A DNA stretch of 64,000 bases from Piper betle (GCA_033002965.1 JAURVB010012911.1:57104-121103), one strand, 5' to 3'; positions 46,956-60,370 are shown, counted from the first letter of the stretch. Notes: generated by a model not told the origin, from the letters alone. Numbers and translations are program-made.

Positions 46956-47321
46956 TGTTTGCATATTTCTTAGTGGAGACACCCATAAGGGGTGGACTCA
47001 CCAAATTAAACAAGAGATTGACTTTGACTTAGTATCAAGTTAATTAAATATTATCTCCTAATATTTATCTTATCAATTAATTTGGGATAATAATAGAAAA
47101 GATTTAAATATTTAACATTCTCCCCAATGTTAATAAGGAGTAGAATAAAGAGTTAAGGTATTTCTAAAAGAGAGGGATGATAGGTTGTGAAATCAAACTT
47201 TTTCTTAGTGATTAAGTTTTAACTTGTAAGCGTGATGACTTTTGACAATCGATCTATTCCACTACAAGATAAGTATTTCATCTTATTTATATTTTATCAT
47301 ATATAATATTTAATTTCTTTA
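46956..47321 (+). repeat. Copia-like LTR, copy 2 (5' LTR)
   Basis: About 366 bp, TGTTTGCATATTTC to TTTCTTTA, collinear with 42,980-43,328 and directly followed by a primer-binding site. In the same orientation as copy 1. Confidence 0.72.
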
Positions 47322-47322
47322 T

Positions 47323-47334
47323 TGGTATCAGAGC
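47323..47334 (+). other. Primer-binding site of the copia-like element
   Basis: TGGTATCAGAGC, an exact match to the tRNA-Met site, directly after the LTR at 47,321. Confidence 0.8.
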
Positions 47335-48424
47335 CCCTAGAACAAGATGTTCCATGCTATTTTTCAAAATCAAAGCATGATTAGTTTATTTGTTAATCAT
47401 AAATCATGTTTATTGACTTTTTAATGATGATTTATTTATTATTTTTGTCATTATTATCATAAAATAAATATTTCTTCTACAATTTTAATTCCCAACTTGA
47501 TATCATGAATTTCTTTTAAGATACGTACTTAAAAGATTTATGCAAATAATTTTTTAGATCTATACATGTTTGTATGTCATAAATATACTAATCCAATATA
47601 AAATTGACGCAATTTTTGGAATTGTATTGATTTTAGACAAATTTTTATAAGGTTTAAGTGGTTTAGCATGATCTTTGTGACAAATATTAAACCAATTTTA
47701 GATACCGGGTGTGCCTTATATACCGCTTTTGGGCAACCTTCTCAACAATTAAGAGATCTATTCAAAGAAGAGAGAGACTAGTTGAAATAACAAACCTCCC
47801 TATTATATAGAATAAATATTAAACCAATTTTAAATATTGGGTATGGGAGATTATTGAAATATTTTAATTGACCAATTTTGATGGTAGACTTGATCATGTT
47901 GGCAATAGAAGCTAAATTTTTTATCATGCTAAAATTTTCATGTCCATTATTTTGAATTTTATATCTTACTTTCTATTCTAATATGAAAAGCCTAGGTGAC
48001 AATCAAATAAAAATTATTTATAATTAAAACCACTTTTGTAGCTATCTGTCCAATATTTAATTTTTGTCTTTGTGACTTAAATTATATGTTAAGCCTTTAT
48101 CATTTTTTTCAATGTGTTTGTCAATATTTTAATTCAACCTTGTTTTAGTGACATTTTTTAATTAAGTGTATATTCAAGAAAGTCGGAGACAAAATTATAT
48201 AGTAAAAAATAGATGATGCAAATTTGCAAGTATCATCAATTTTAGTGTCAAAATTTTATTTTGTGACAAGAATTGAAAGATAATGAAGTTAAATATAGAA
48301 CCGATAATATGTTTTAAATAGCTTGTTACAAATGACACTTATACTTAGATGTACTTTGCGTATATTTTAAAATATATTTTATCTGCATATTTTGTATAAT
48401 TTGTGTATATTAATCAATAATGTA

Positions 48425-48426
<2 letters not shown>

Positions 48427-48461
<35 letters not shown>
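48427..48461. repeat. (TA)n microsatellite
   Basis: About 17 TA dinucleotides. Confidence 0.9.
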
Positions 48462-48463
<2 letters not shown>

Positions 48464-50048
48464 CACTTTGTGTATACAAATAGTCAATGTACTTTGTGTA
48501 CATAATTTAGAAATATATCATTGTACATTAATTGATGTATATGAGTAATGTTGCTTGATGTTTCTAATAGTAAATTACTAATATTTCGATTCTAGTAAAG
48601 ATTTTGAAGAAAATATACAATTTTCTTATTTTTTGCGTATGTTGCACAAAATGACTCTTTAATTTATGGTAAAAGCGAAACATAATTTGAGTGGAAGTGC
48701 TCTATTAGAAGATTATTTGTTAGTCTCACCTAGAATTTAGTAGTTTAAATTTGATAAAGATATAATTATTAAACATGTGGGTAAGTAGATGGTGATTGTG
48801 ATCATAACTCATTGTTCGATACTATACCACATAGTTAATTATTAATATCTTAATTGTTATTTGATGCAAATTCTCTGTGTTAGTAAATTTTTTTACCCGA
48901 ATAGATGATTTTTGCCACTTTTTTTGCTTATCCTCAACCTTTTTCAAGCGTATTAATGATTATTTTTTGAATCAAATTAGTTCTAATACAATTATAGATT
49001 ATTTTTTATAATGATCTTTAAGTTCGAGTAATGATATGTTAGTGTATATTTCGTTACACTATATAGCCATGATCATGGTGAAATAATTGGCTAATAAAGG
49101 TATTATAGAACCTTTAATAAACATGCATATTGTTCTATGTTAAATTGCTTGAATTATTCTTTTTAGTTTAAATTTTTTTATGAATTTAAAACTAGAACCA
49201 AGCTTACATTAGATTAAATATTTGGCATCTATGCCTTATTTTTTAAGGGTAAGGCATTAAAATAACCAAACTTATTGGTTAACTTATTCATTTAATTTGG
49301 TATCTCAATGATTTTTAATCATTATGATGTATTTCATTAATTCTTTTTTTTGGCATGCAGCTGAAAATATAATAAATACCAAATATTTCTTGTATATGGT
49401 GCAAGACTATTATTTTTCTCTAATTTGTTTAGAGAAATAATATGAAAATGAGAATAATTGTTTGTTAATTAAATTGTTCTAAAAATTTTGTAAAACCAAG
49501 GCTTTTTGCCTGGTGGTTTTAATTTAGGTTCGGTCCTGACCCGGATTGAGGGTCTTACCTGGCCATTTTGCCATGTATTTGTGTATGGCATCTAGGTATG
49601 TATGACTTGCTATGCCTTAGCCTCCTCTCGGTGTTCGGTATGCCCATTTGGATACCTCATGCCAGACTTTTAATTTTGGTCCAATTTAATCGTGTATAGT
49701 TAGATGTTAAGTCTGTATCCCTCGCGTGCCTTTTGTATGCTTGCCATGTGTTTGATAACCTTTCAAACCGTCCTAGTGTACTAGTGCACTATAATAGTGG
49801 GAGAATGTTCCTTTAGTTACTTTTAACACTATTTGAGATAGCAAAATGATGTATCTATTCAACCCATATATCCTTATCTATCCAGCCCATACCTTTATTA
49901 TTGGTATAATACCCATATCTCTATAGGTATGACACCTATACATCTATAAGTATGGCACCCATATATCTATGACATCACTAAGCCAACCCATACCTCTTTA
50001 GGTATGGTACCCATACCTATGACATCACCAAACTAACCACCTTTCTTC

Positions 50049-50056
50049 TATAAAAT
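50049..50056 (+). promoter_or_regulatory. TATA box of C LTR (third copy)
   Basis: TATAAAAT in the conserved TTTCTTC...TCTACCCATT context. Confidence 0.6.
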
Positions 50057-51744
50057 CTACCCATTCTCTTACCTTTCCACTCTTTCTCCTAACCTTCTTC
50101 TCTACTTTTTGAGCTCTCTTTATCCTTCCTTAGCCTTCCAAGATGTCCTTCTTTGAAGGCTTGAAGGACTTGGTGTGGGAAAACTTCAAGTGACCTCCCA
50201 TTGAACTGTTAAAGCTACGCTCTTTCCCAGTTTTGGTTGATGATTCTTCTTTGTTGTTGTTTTGTGTATAGATGTTGTTGTTTTCATTTTTATTATATTT
50301 TTACCATGTAGAAATGGCACTTAAAGAATTTTTAGAGGTAGTTTCATATCATTATCATGAGTATATAAATAGTTATGATTTTTGTATCATCTACCACTAG
50401 TTGAGCATAAAATTCATTACTCAAGTTTTAGATGTCAGATATGTATGTTCTTGGCCTTTTTGTTTTCACACGACATAGATCTACAAGTTATGTGTTGGTC
50501 ATGTTGACTGATTTGTCATGGAGCATCATGATAAGGTCCAAAATTGGATTAAAGGTGGCAGCTTTCAAGGTTCCATATACCCGATCACCTATTTCCCCAA
50601 TTTTTACACCTTGTTATGATTTTATTTTCATAATATATCTTCTGATCATATGTTAATAATGCTGTGACATTAATATTATAAATTTACCATACTAAAATTA
50701 CCTCAACTAAGTCCTGAACAAAATTAATGAAACATTGTGTGCATTTATTGTGTTCTATGTTGACTGCCTATGTTGTGTGTTTAGTTAAATTTTGGCCAAA
50801 AATTAGATCTCATAAAAATCTATAAAAATTACCTAATAAACAAATAATTTTTTATCTAACCTTGAAAATTTTAGAGCTGAAAAAAATTCATTCTAATGGT
50901 TAATTGGATTGGAATTTTGGAATACACATTTACTAAGTTCATAATCCTCTTCCTATTATTTGAATTTAAAAATATGTGGAAAATATATTCATCGATGGGA
51001 AAATTATATAATAAATTAAAAAGTTTAAGACATATCTTAATATTGTCTATGTCAATTTTTGGAGCATTTGGGAATGTATTAATTCAGTATAATTTTCTAA
51101 CTCTACCCTAGTTGGGTAAATTACAGAAATCAAGATTATAAAGATTACCTAGGCCCAATTACAACGAAATTGGACCTGCAATACCAATGGGCTAATCTTT
51201 CAAGTGTTATGTAACTATTTTAATTGACCCAAGCCCATTTGGACTTCTCAGGCCCATGAGCCTAAATTTTGAAGTTTAATGTACATTAACGGTGTACTGT
51301 TCACCGTACATTAATCTGATTTTAATTTACCTCAATCAACATGATAATCTACATATTATCACTTGCTAATATTTATAAGATACCCTTAGGGTGTCTTGAA
51401 CTAGGGGTTAAAAGTTTAGATTAATCGGATACCATTTGGTTTGTCCGAAAAATCGTCAGATTATTTCCAACGATAAAACCCTAAGTATGAAATCATGCAC
51501 TAAGTAGAAATTTAACACCAAACCTTAAATTAAACTACCTAATGATGTTTAACCCATCACTAAACAAAATAAGTAAGTTGACTAAGTTTACATATTGTAC
51601 ATGTGTGGAGGCTTGGCCTCATCTTGCGTCCAATTATGATTCAGATTCCATCTCCTGTTAGGTTACACGGGTTGAGCTCATTAATTTAGGACGTAGGGCT
51701 CCACTCATCTAGGTCTGTAGGAATCTTTTAATTCACCCTTATAT

Positions 51745-52167
51745 TTGGCTCTTGAGTGACATGTTTAATCATGTTTTAAATGATAGGATGGTGTTGGTAG
51801 CACTTTTATTGGATCCCTTCGATACTAGGCAATTTAGTCGCATTTTATCTTATGTTTAATAAAACTATAAGGATGAGGTCCCTTGTTGGTTTTCGAACTA
51901 AAGCTCCAGAAATGTATGATACAAGCCTATTATATAGAGTGTGAGTAGTATGGAGATATGTAAATTACACTAGTACCCCTTCTACCCTTAAGTGGTGCAA
52001 TGTGTGTACGGTATTGCGAGTGCAGCACGTTTCCGAAAATTGTGGTACATTGGTTCCGAGCCACATAGGTACTGTGGAGGGTGATATATAGAAGATGTGA
52101 GGGCATAATCGATATACGTATGTTTATATGTTTATAAAATGCCTCTTTTTAGGCAATTGTATGTGGC
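51745..52167 (+). repeat. Family B-like promoter segment inside the C LTR
   Basis: Corresponds to about 41,525-41,960 of the B LTR: TAATCATGTTTTA, TTTATTGGATCCCTTCGAT, AATAAAACTATAAGGATGAG, TATTATATAGAG, GGAGATATGTA, CACTAGTACCCCTTC, GCACGTTTCCGAAA. The other two C LTRs lack it: they run from CACCCTTATATGGC directly to TGCATCGGCC. Confidence 0.75.
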
Positions 52168-52750
52168 CTTATCGGCCTTGTCTTACCACCCTATATGATT
52201 CTGGAAGTTTCTATAACTTTTTCGTGGGTGTTTAGATACCCATTTGCTAGTAATGTTGTATTCCTAGTATGTACAGGACTACTAATCAATTCTTTGATTG
52301 CTGACATTTTTCTCTAATATATGTAAGTGTTTAGTCTTGTTGACCAGTGTAAGCAAATTGATCAGATGGCTCATGGAGGGGGATTTTGTGTTGTATTTGT
52401 GTTAATTACCAAGTTGATATGAAATTGAGATGTAACAAGTTACTAAAAAAGCCCTGAGGTTGTATGAATTTGTATGTTTCAGGATAAGCCCTGAGGTTAC
52501 TGTATTCACCCGTTTGTAAGAAATTAAGAAATGTAATGAATCACTTAAATTAAGTAGTAAGAAAAGGTTCATGTCACAACATGCAACCTCAAGACTGTAG
52601 CCGGGGTGCGCCTCTTCTACAATTTAGAGTGATCATTAGCATTTTTAACAGTCACCCGTCATAGTCGGAGGGGAGGTTTTGCCTCTGTTGTGGCTAGAGG
52701 TGATCATATAGAATCCTTAAGTTTAAGAATCTCTCTATGCTAGTATGAAT

Positions 52751-53621
52751 CTGGAAAACCCGTGATCCGAGTCAAGGTTTTATATTCGTGAACCGATCGG
52801 TTCGGCCGTCAGTTCTAGTCGAGTTAGTTTCATAACATGTGTACTGAGCCAATGCCGATTGCGTGTATGAGTTGTGAAGGTCATGTGTACACAAGTATAT
52901 GATGATAACATCATTACTACAACAGAAAAGAATGAGTTATCAAAATATATAAGAGTATGCTAGTTTATTTTTTTATTTTTATATATAGTGGATTGTAGAA
53001 TTAGTTTTAGGCCGTTTACCACATCAGGACACATTATGGGGTAGTTTGGGTGGGTGAATAGTTATAGAGCATGTCATTGTGATGTTTTAGCCTATATTAT
53101 AATTTATGGGATTTTCCCCTAATTTTTTTGAATTTTTTTAGGATTTATTATGAGTTAGTTATTATTTTTAACTCAAGACGGAGTTGAGTCAAGTTTTTTA
53201 GGAGTTTGCCACCGAACACCACGATGCCATCATTTCCCCCCAAAACCACTCACGACACTTTCTTCACCCTCAAATCCTCACTGCCCACTATGTCTGCAGT
53301 GTCACTGCACCGCCCCGACCAACCTCGACCACCGTCTGGTCACCATGACGCCAAAATGGTCCCACAAATGCGCAAAGTTCCCGAGTTGATTTGCCGCTGT
53401 CCGGGCCGTGCCGCCTCTGCCATGATGCCGATGACCACTCCCTTGACCTCCCCGCATTTACCCCCTACCTAGCACTGTTGCCGAGGACAACCGTGGGCCC
53501 GATTAGGGAAACAGACAGCCCTAGCCGAACTCAATGCCGCTGCCGGCAGTCATCGGCGTCGCTACAATCCTCACCGTCACCACTGTTGCGTCGAGTTCGT
53601 TGAGCCGGTGCCAACGGTACC
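52751..53621 (+). mobile_element. Family A LTR, 5' fragment
   Basis: Starts TGGAAAACCCGTGATCC (tip TGT changed to TGG) and follows the A LTR at 55,069-55,995 through the GC-rich block, ending in CCAACGGTACCC. The remaining 2 kb are missing, and it is fused to a minus-strand B LTR. Frames at 53,206-53,718 belong to the GC block. Confidence 0.78.
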
Positions 53622-55068
53622 CACTACGAACTAAAATAGTAATATCTCTATATGATGCATACTTGTAGCGTGTGCTCATATCATCAATACATCCTAACAA
53701 AGAACATTTTGCTAACAAAGCTACAACTAAACAGTTGGCACATAAATTGAGACATAATAATAATAAATAAATAATAAATAAATAATAAATATAAACATAG
53801 ATAATTAGGTAAATAATAAATACATGAACATAAATAATACTCTATTCAAAAAATAATAATAATATAATTATACTATACAAATACACTACTAAACACGAGT
53901 AAATCTCATATATAACCGTGCTAGTAAACATATAAATAAACAAATAAATACCTAAATATACAATTTAGTAAACATACTAAGACTAATATTCATAAGTAAA
54001 TATAATATTAATAATATCAAACAATCATGTAAACATTCATCATATATGATAAAGCATATAAATAAAATAAAAATAATAATAATAATCACAATATCCAATC
54101 ATGCTAAATCATGTGAATATGCACCTAAACTAAAATGGGGTTCTCGAATTACCAAAAATGGTCCAGAAACGGCTGAAACTGAGTTCAACTGGATCGGACC
54201 GAACCGAGCTAAACCAGACCAAACTGAGCTAAACCAACTCGGTTTAAGTTAACTGAAAAATTGGGCTAGGTTGACTGGGTGGACATGAACTCGGTCATGG
54301 GCAGGCGAATTCGGACATGGGTTGGCAGGGTGGTGACACGACGAGGCAGAGGATGAGAATGCTAGTAGGCGGACTGTGAACCGGGCTATGGGTTGTACGG
54401 GGGTGGTGGTGCCCGTCATCGGAAAATGCCTAAAACGGCCTGACTGGGGTCGCCGCCAATGGGGATCGACAGGGGGCGTGATGGCGGAGGTGCTGGTGGT
54501 GACGATCGGCGGAGTCCAGTCTCTAGTCTGGCGAAAAACGGCCGAGAAGTAATGGTAATGCCTCCAGGTGCGGTGACATTGCCAGCAGTGATCGCAGCCA
54601 TGGCAGAGCTTGGTGTCAGTTCCAAATCGTAGATCTCAGCTAGGTAAAGCTATCGGGGTGGTCGGCTTTGCCAGAGGACATTCACCGATGCCAGAAAATG
54701 GCTCAAACGTTGGCAGTGACAGCAGATACCCGGAGGAAAAACTCCATTGCCTGCTACGTATGCGGCTGCGCCAGTGGCGAACGTGCGTAAGGATTGATAA
54801 TTGGCTGCGAGGCGATCACGGGGATGTCGTTCCAGGGGCCAAGGGCGAGGCAGAGACTCACTGGCGGCGAGCTGAAGTTGTGGCAGCGCTAAAGGGTGTT
54901 GTAAATTTTGAAATCGTGAAAGATTGTGGAAGATCTGGGAAAATAATATGGTGAAGCCAGGGCTGACGTGGACAGCTTAGATCTTGCCATATAGCACAAT
55001 CCGAAAGTTACAACTCATTGTCTAGTGGGATCCACCTATGGGCATATGCAATATACATACAGATGAAA
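53622..55068 (-). mobile_element. Family B LTR, minus strand, distal part
   Basis: Reverse complement of about 40,270-41,420: ATATGATGCAT, an AT-rich run of AATAAATA units, then a GC-richer block (54,290-54,950). It is cut at 55,068 by the solo A LTR and continues at 58,039. Confidence 0.75.
55064..55068. repeat. Target-site duplication TGAAA (left) of solo A LTR
   Basis: Repeated exactly at 58,034-58,038. Confidence 0.88.
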
Positions 55069-58033
55069 TGTAAAACCCACAATTCGAGTCAGGGTTTTAT
55101 ATTCAGAACCGGTCGGTTCGACCATTATTTTCGAGTCGAGTCAGTTTCAGAACACATGTACTGAGCCGATGCCGGTCTCGTGTATGAGCCATGAGGGTCA
55201 TGTGTACCCAAGTATATGATGATAACGTCATGAACACAGCAGAAAAGAATGAGTTATCAAAATATATTGGAGTATGCAGTTCATTTTTTTATTATGATAT
55301 ATAATGGATCGTAGAATTAGTTTTAGGCCGTTTACCGTGTCAGGACGCGTTACGGGCATTTTGCGTGGGTTGATAGTTCTAGAGCATATCATTGTGATTT
55401 TTTTGGTGTTGTTTGATTTTACGGGATTTTTCCTGATTTTTATGAATTTTTTTAGGATTTAATACGACTTAGTTACTATACTTGACTCGAGTCGGAGACG
55501 AGTCAAGTCTTAATTACAAGTTTGCCACCCAACCAATTCTTCTCCACCCCCGATCTTTTCTCCCCCACGCCCAACCCTAGCCGCCGCGCCGCCCCTATTC
55601 GCTCGCCACCGCCACCATGGCCGATGCCGCCCGGCCACCGATCGCCGCCCCTAGCTCCGCCACGACGTTGTCGTGCCGCCCCGACCAGCCCCGGCCACTG
55701 CCAGGCCACCGCGACGTCGGAATCGGCTCGCCTAGCGCCGCAGCTACATTTTGGTCGCGTCGCCGATTCCACTGCCGACGACCATCGCCACCACGATCAG
55801 GTGGTCGCCTCAGCACCCTCGACCACCCAGTGACCCTTCCTTACCGGAGCGGAGGCCGTCGCTGCCGTGGCCGGCCGGATCTAGCCACCATCACCGCAAC
55901 CTCTGTTTTAGCTATTTTCCAGGGAGCCACCGCCTCGGCCGACCATGTCGACATCGTGGATGTGTCGGGCTCGCCGAGCCGGTTCCAATGGTACCCTATA
56001 TGACCCCTATCCAGCTAGTAGACACCGCCGGTAATTGTCGCCGGAAAACCGCCGGAAGGTTGCTGGAAAACCACTGAAGCCGCCGGAAAACCGCCAGAAA
56101 ATCGGGTTCGCTGGAATTTGCCGGATCTTCCTAGGAGTTCATCCAGTCGATCCCGATCGAATGTCGGACGCCGATGAGCGCCGAATTCGAGCTCCGAGAC
56201 GCGCGACGGAACCCTAGCCGTCGCCGATTGCCAATGACGTGAGGTATAATTACCTCCGAATTTATAATTTAAACTTGATGCTTGTTAGCATAGCATGCTA
56301 GGGTTGGTTTATTGATGTGATTAATGTTTAATGATGGATGAAACGATGAGTTGCATGATGAGATTAAGTGTGAATGAAGAGTAAGTGATCTAATGAAGTA
56401 GATCAGGTCAGAGCATGATAAGTGACCACGACATAAGTTACCGACACGTAATAAAATTAGTATGAATAGGATGAGCTAGGATTAATTAATTTTTATGATT
56501 TTCTGATTGTTATGTTGATGGATGCTTGCATTGTGATTGTGATGTTATTGAGTTTGATACATCATTTAGTTAGCGGGCATTAGTATTTAGTTTTGATGTG
56601 TAGGTACGGAGTAGGAGCTCGCCGCCTAGGCGCGATGACACGCTTGGAGCTTTTACCAGGTCCATTAGGACTTCTCTCTGATTTTTATGATCTTTTCTAT
56701 TGTATGTTTAATTTATTGTCTGCAGGACGGGTTAAGTGGCATTTTAACAGATCCCACTTAACTCGGGCCATTTAATCGAACATTTTTCGGATTAACAACC
56801 CCTCGAGGATGAGATCCCTCGAGGTTGATTTCGAAAACAAGATCCACCAAATGTTGCCTTCGGGCCTATTATATAAATCCCTACCCACCCCTATATATAT
56901 ATGTAGTTTTCGCGTTTTTAGTGAGACGAGAGACGGAGAAATTGACTGCACGTACCATGCAGAGGATGCCGTGACAGTCAAAGCGGGCTCTGGATTAGTG
57001 CCAGTGGACTGTTCCATTCCCGAGGGATCCTGACAACTCCGCATTTGAGTTCCTCACACCCAGAGAACGTGGGGTTTACGGGTACTGTTTAGTACAACGC
57101 ATGTCCAGACTTGTGGTTCAAAGGGTACTAAAGGTGACTGCCTGAGAGTACTCGGCCTTCGTGCTCAAGGCCAGGAGAAATATGGAGGTAAGGAGAGGGC
57201 TTAGGATAAAGTTTCACGAGAAGTACTGAAAAAGAAGTATCGAGGGCGGCACAGTACCAGCAGCAGATCACTACGTTCGGGATGCTACCGGGTCTGCAGC
57301 CCAGTGGCTCCTCAGTAGTGCCCTTCAGAGTGTTCACGTGAAGTATATGTTGTTTTCTTTCATATGAGAGTTTGCTCTCATAGCCAGTTTGTTATAGTTA
57401 TTTTCTTTTCGGACCAGTAACGCTTGTTACTGACGTTTTTCCTATATATATGTAGGTGATAAGCACAAGATGGATGTGCCGGCCAGGACGGAGGAGCAAT
57501 AAGGTCTTCTGCACACACACATTGGGTGATTGAATGTTTAATATTTTGTTTATGATGTTATTTTATAAACATGTTATGATTAAATATTTGAGGCATGACA
57601 ATGACATGAAATGAAATGATCAGAGTAGCGCAGCAAAAGTGTGATGGGTTAGGACCCAAAGTTCAGAGAATGATGAATATAGTAGATTAGAAGTCTGTGT
57701 GAATGCTAGTGTTGCTATGTGTATAGATGTTTGAATATATGATTTTGACAGGGTGGCCCCTAATTGCATTTTTAGGGGAAATTCTGTCCCTTTCGTTTTA
57801 GAATTTTTACTAATTTTGATTGTAAGTGTGTTGGTGTGAAAATTAGTTGCATGTCATCCATGTAGTATCCTGTTAGGGTTTTATGCATTCATACATACAT
57901 ATAGCAAGTTGGATCTTCATCTTAAGACGCCGAGATTGGATCCGCACGAGTTAGGTTCGGGTTAGCCGACCTAACCGGGGCCTGTAACATGCCGGTTTGG
58001 TTCACGAGTGTGAACCAGATTTGGGGTGTTACA
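55069..58033 (+). mobile_element. Solo family A LTR
   Basis: 2,965 bp, TGTAAAACCC to GGGGTGTTACA, flanked by TGAAA. It has a GC-rich block (55,560-56,230) ending in ACCCTAGCCGTCGCC, a perfect 8-bp-arm dyad CCTCGAGG...CCTCGAGG (56,801-56,824) and TATATAAAT (56,870-56,878). The frames at 55,503-56,217 are proline/alanine-rich readings of the GC block. Confidence 0.93.
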
Positions 58034-58038
58034 TGAAA

Positions 58039-58524
58039 AGCTCAGATCTAGACCGTCTAAAGTCGAAACTGACTCGAGTCATAAAATTGACTCTATAGGC
58101 GGGAATCAAGGCAAGAAGAGTAAATGGGCCTCGAACCCTTAACTCAGTCAAGCTGGGCCCACAGGGGCATAATCGAGTGATCTTAAATCCCTATGATGCA
58201 TGCAATGAGATGCTGTGAAAATCGCAAACGAATACTAAATGCTACAACAACCTAAATCTAGGCATAAATTCCTGGCTATCTCATAAAATCATATGTATAC
58301 CTCGTGTATACACTAATAATTCATGCTCTATTGTATTATAACTTAAACTATAATATGCATGTCGGGCATACTCAACCTCTATAACATGCTCATATGGTCA
58401 TTTGGGCCTCATACTCATATTCTTAAAATTATTTTGGGCCGAGCTCGCTTGAATCAACTCAAGACTGGTCTGAACCGGGCAACTACAAGTGGGTAAAACC
58501 GTTACCCAAAGTTGTGGTTTTACA
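58039..58524 (-). mobile_element. Family B LTR, minus strand, proximal part
   Basis: On the minus strand it starts TGTAAAACCACAAC at 58,524, with an inverted pair GTAAAACC/GGTTTTAC at the tip, and reads through CATGTTATAGAGGTTGAGTAT and CCCGCCTATAGAGTC. It joins 53,622-55,068 across the solo A LTR. Confidence 0.78.
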
Positions 58525-58850
58525 CTTGAATGAAATACATGAATATAAAATGAAGTCTTAAAACTTCGTGTGGATATAACTATCTGGTTGATTAATTAAT
58601 TTTTTTAAAGTCAAGTGGCACATTCATTTAACTTTAGATATTTATTTATATAAGACATCTTTTACTAGTTGTCTAAATGACCATCAATTCACCTCAAGTT
58701 AGCTACAATATATTCAGTATTTTTTATTATATTAAATGAACGTTGAGTAATCTTTTCTAAAGTTATAAGATAGATTGACAAGATTTTTGCATCAAGAATT
58801 ATGAAAGATCATTATAAGCATTAAATGTGCTCCTAATGATATAACTAGAT
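58525..58850. other. AT-rich spacer, unassigned
   Basis: About 326 bp between two B LTR starts, with no match elsewhere in the window and no frame. It may be the original target DNA between divergently oriented B insertions. Confidence 0.4.
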
Positions 58851-59342
58851 TGTAAAACCCGGCTTTAGGTTATGGTTTTAGCCGCTTGTAGTTTGCCCAA
58901 TTAGGGCCAGTCTCGAGTCGGTTTGAGCTAGCTCAAGCCAGACCAATTTTCAGAATATAAGTTTGGGGCCGAGATGGCCATATTAGCATGTTATAGTGGC
59001 TAAGTATGCCCGACATGCAAATGATAGCTTTAGTTAGGTTATAGCAATGCATGAGTTATCAGTGTATATGGGTTATGTACATATGATTTTCATGAGTGAG
59101 CTAGGGTTGTAGGCTTAGATCTAGGCTATTGTAGCGCTTAGTATCCATTTGAAATTTTTAGGGTATCTTATTTGCATGCATCATAAAGATTTCAGATCAC
59201 AAAATTGTGCCCCTTTGGCCCCATCTTAACTGAGTTCAGTGTTCGAGGCTATTTAGCCGACTTGCCTCGATTCCCGCCTATAAAGTCATTTTTAGCACTC
59301 GGATCAGTTTTTACTTTTGACGGTCTTCATCTGAGCTTTCCA

Positions 59343-59376
<34 letters not shown>

Positions 59377-59712
59377 ATATACCCACAGGTAGGTCTCGAT
59401 TTGAGCCTTCCACATGAACCCTAGCATTCTTTGTTTGATTTTTGGTAACTTTCCCACATTTTTTGAGCTTTACACATAGCATTGCCATCACTTCGGTTCT
59501 CCTCAGGGAGTCTCCGACTTGCCCTCGGCCATACAACTGACACCCCCTAGACTGCCTCGCGGCTGGATTTCTATCCGTACCTTTGATGACCACTGGCATT
59601 GTCGTAGTCACTACAGGGGACGGAGTTTTTATAGCCAGTTTCTACCACTGTCGTCACCATTTGAGCCATTTTCCAGTGCCGGCAAGCCACCTTTGTCTGA
59701 TCTGACCACCTA
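58851..59712 (+). mobile_element. Family B LTR, 5' fragment
   Basis: TGTAAAACCCGGCTTTAGG start with tip inverted pair TAAAACC/GGTTTTA, then CATGTTATAGTGGCTAAGTATG and the same path as the B LTR at 37,097. It includes a (TA)n run at 59,345-59,373 and stops near 59,712, where an inverted B fragment begins. Confidence 0.75.
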
Positions 59713-60370
59713 TGTAACACCCCGATTTTAGTTCACCTAAGAACCGAATCAGAAATGTTACGATCGACTCAAGTCATGTTTAATGCAATCGATGGATATG
59801 ACTCGATCAATGAAATAGATCGAAACAACCTTGTTGGTGTCATGAGAATAGAAGACACTATTAAATACACGTCAAAACATATCGAATATAAATAAAAGTA
59901 GGAAAGTAAATAACTATGTTGAGCTCAAGTGTGTGTAACATTTATTATGTCCACCCACCAAGGTCGGCTCAGGATTTTCAAGACCTACATGTATTATATG
60001 AAAAATGTCAGTAAAAAATGTTACTGGTCCGAAAAATAACTAATTCAAACTAGCAAATGGGCATTCCATTACCCACGAAAACTTATGAAACTTCAAAATT
60101 ACCACATAGTGGGCGGTAAGCAAGCATACTTAAACAAATGTTGGCTCGCATGTAAGGATAATACTCATATTCATACATACAATGCTTATGCCCTTATATC
60201 CTCCATATTACACTCGCCATGGTACTCGAGTGGCAAAAGGAACAGCTAAGTTAGTGCCACAAATTCCGCAAATGTGCTGCGTTACACAGTAGCCTCATAC
60301 ACCGCACTACCTCAGGGTTTGAAGGAGTACTAGTACAGTTTATACATATCTCCATACCGCTCACTCTCTT
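59713..60370 (-). mobile_element. Family B LTR, 3' fragment in inverted orientation
   Basis: Begins TGTAACACCCCGATTTT, the reverse complement of the B LTR end at 42,403, and follows it back to about 41,750 (GGAGATATGTATA in reverse). It sits head-to-head with the preceding fragment, so the ends of one LTR type face each other. Confidence 0.75.

Larger units (their letters stand above)
47322..49488 (+). mobile_element. Decayed interior of a copia-like element
   Basis: AT-rich sequence without a usable frame or recognisable gag/pol motif. It contains an AT microsatellite at 48,427-48,461. Assigned to the copia-like element only because it follows its LTR and primer-binding site; part of it may be unrelated. 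Confidence 0.35.
49489..52750 (+). mobile_element. Family C LTR, third copy (truncated, mosaic)
   Basis: Starts TGTAAAACCAAGGC with an intact tip hairpin and is collinear with 33,684-36,930, with two differences. At 49,774-49,858 a foreign segment replaces about 100 bp of normal sequence, and at 51,745-52,167 a B-like segment is inserted. TATA box at 50,049-50,056. It stops at 52,750 in CTAGTATGAATC, cut by an A LTR, so its final 150 bp or so are missing. Confidence 0.8.
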
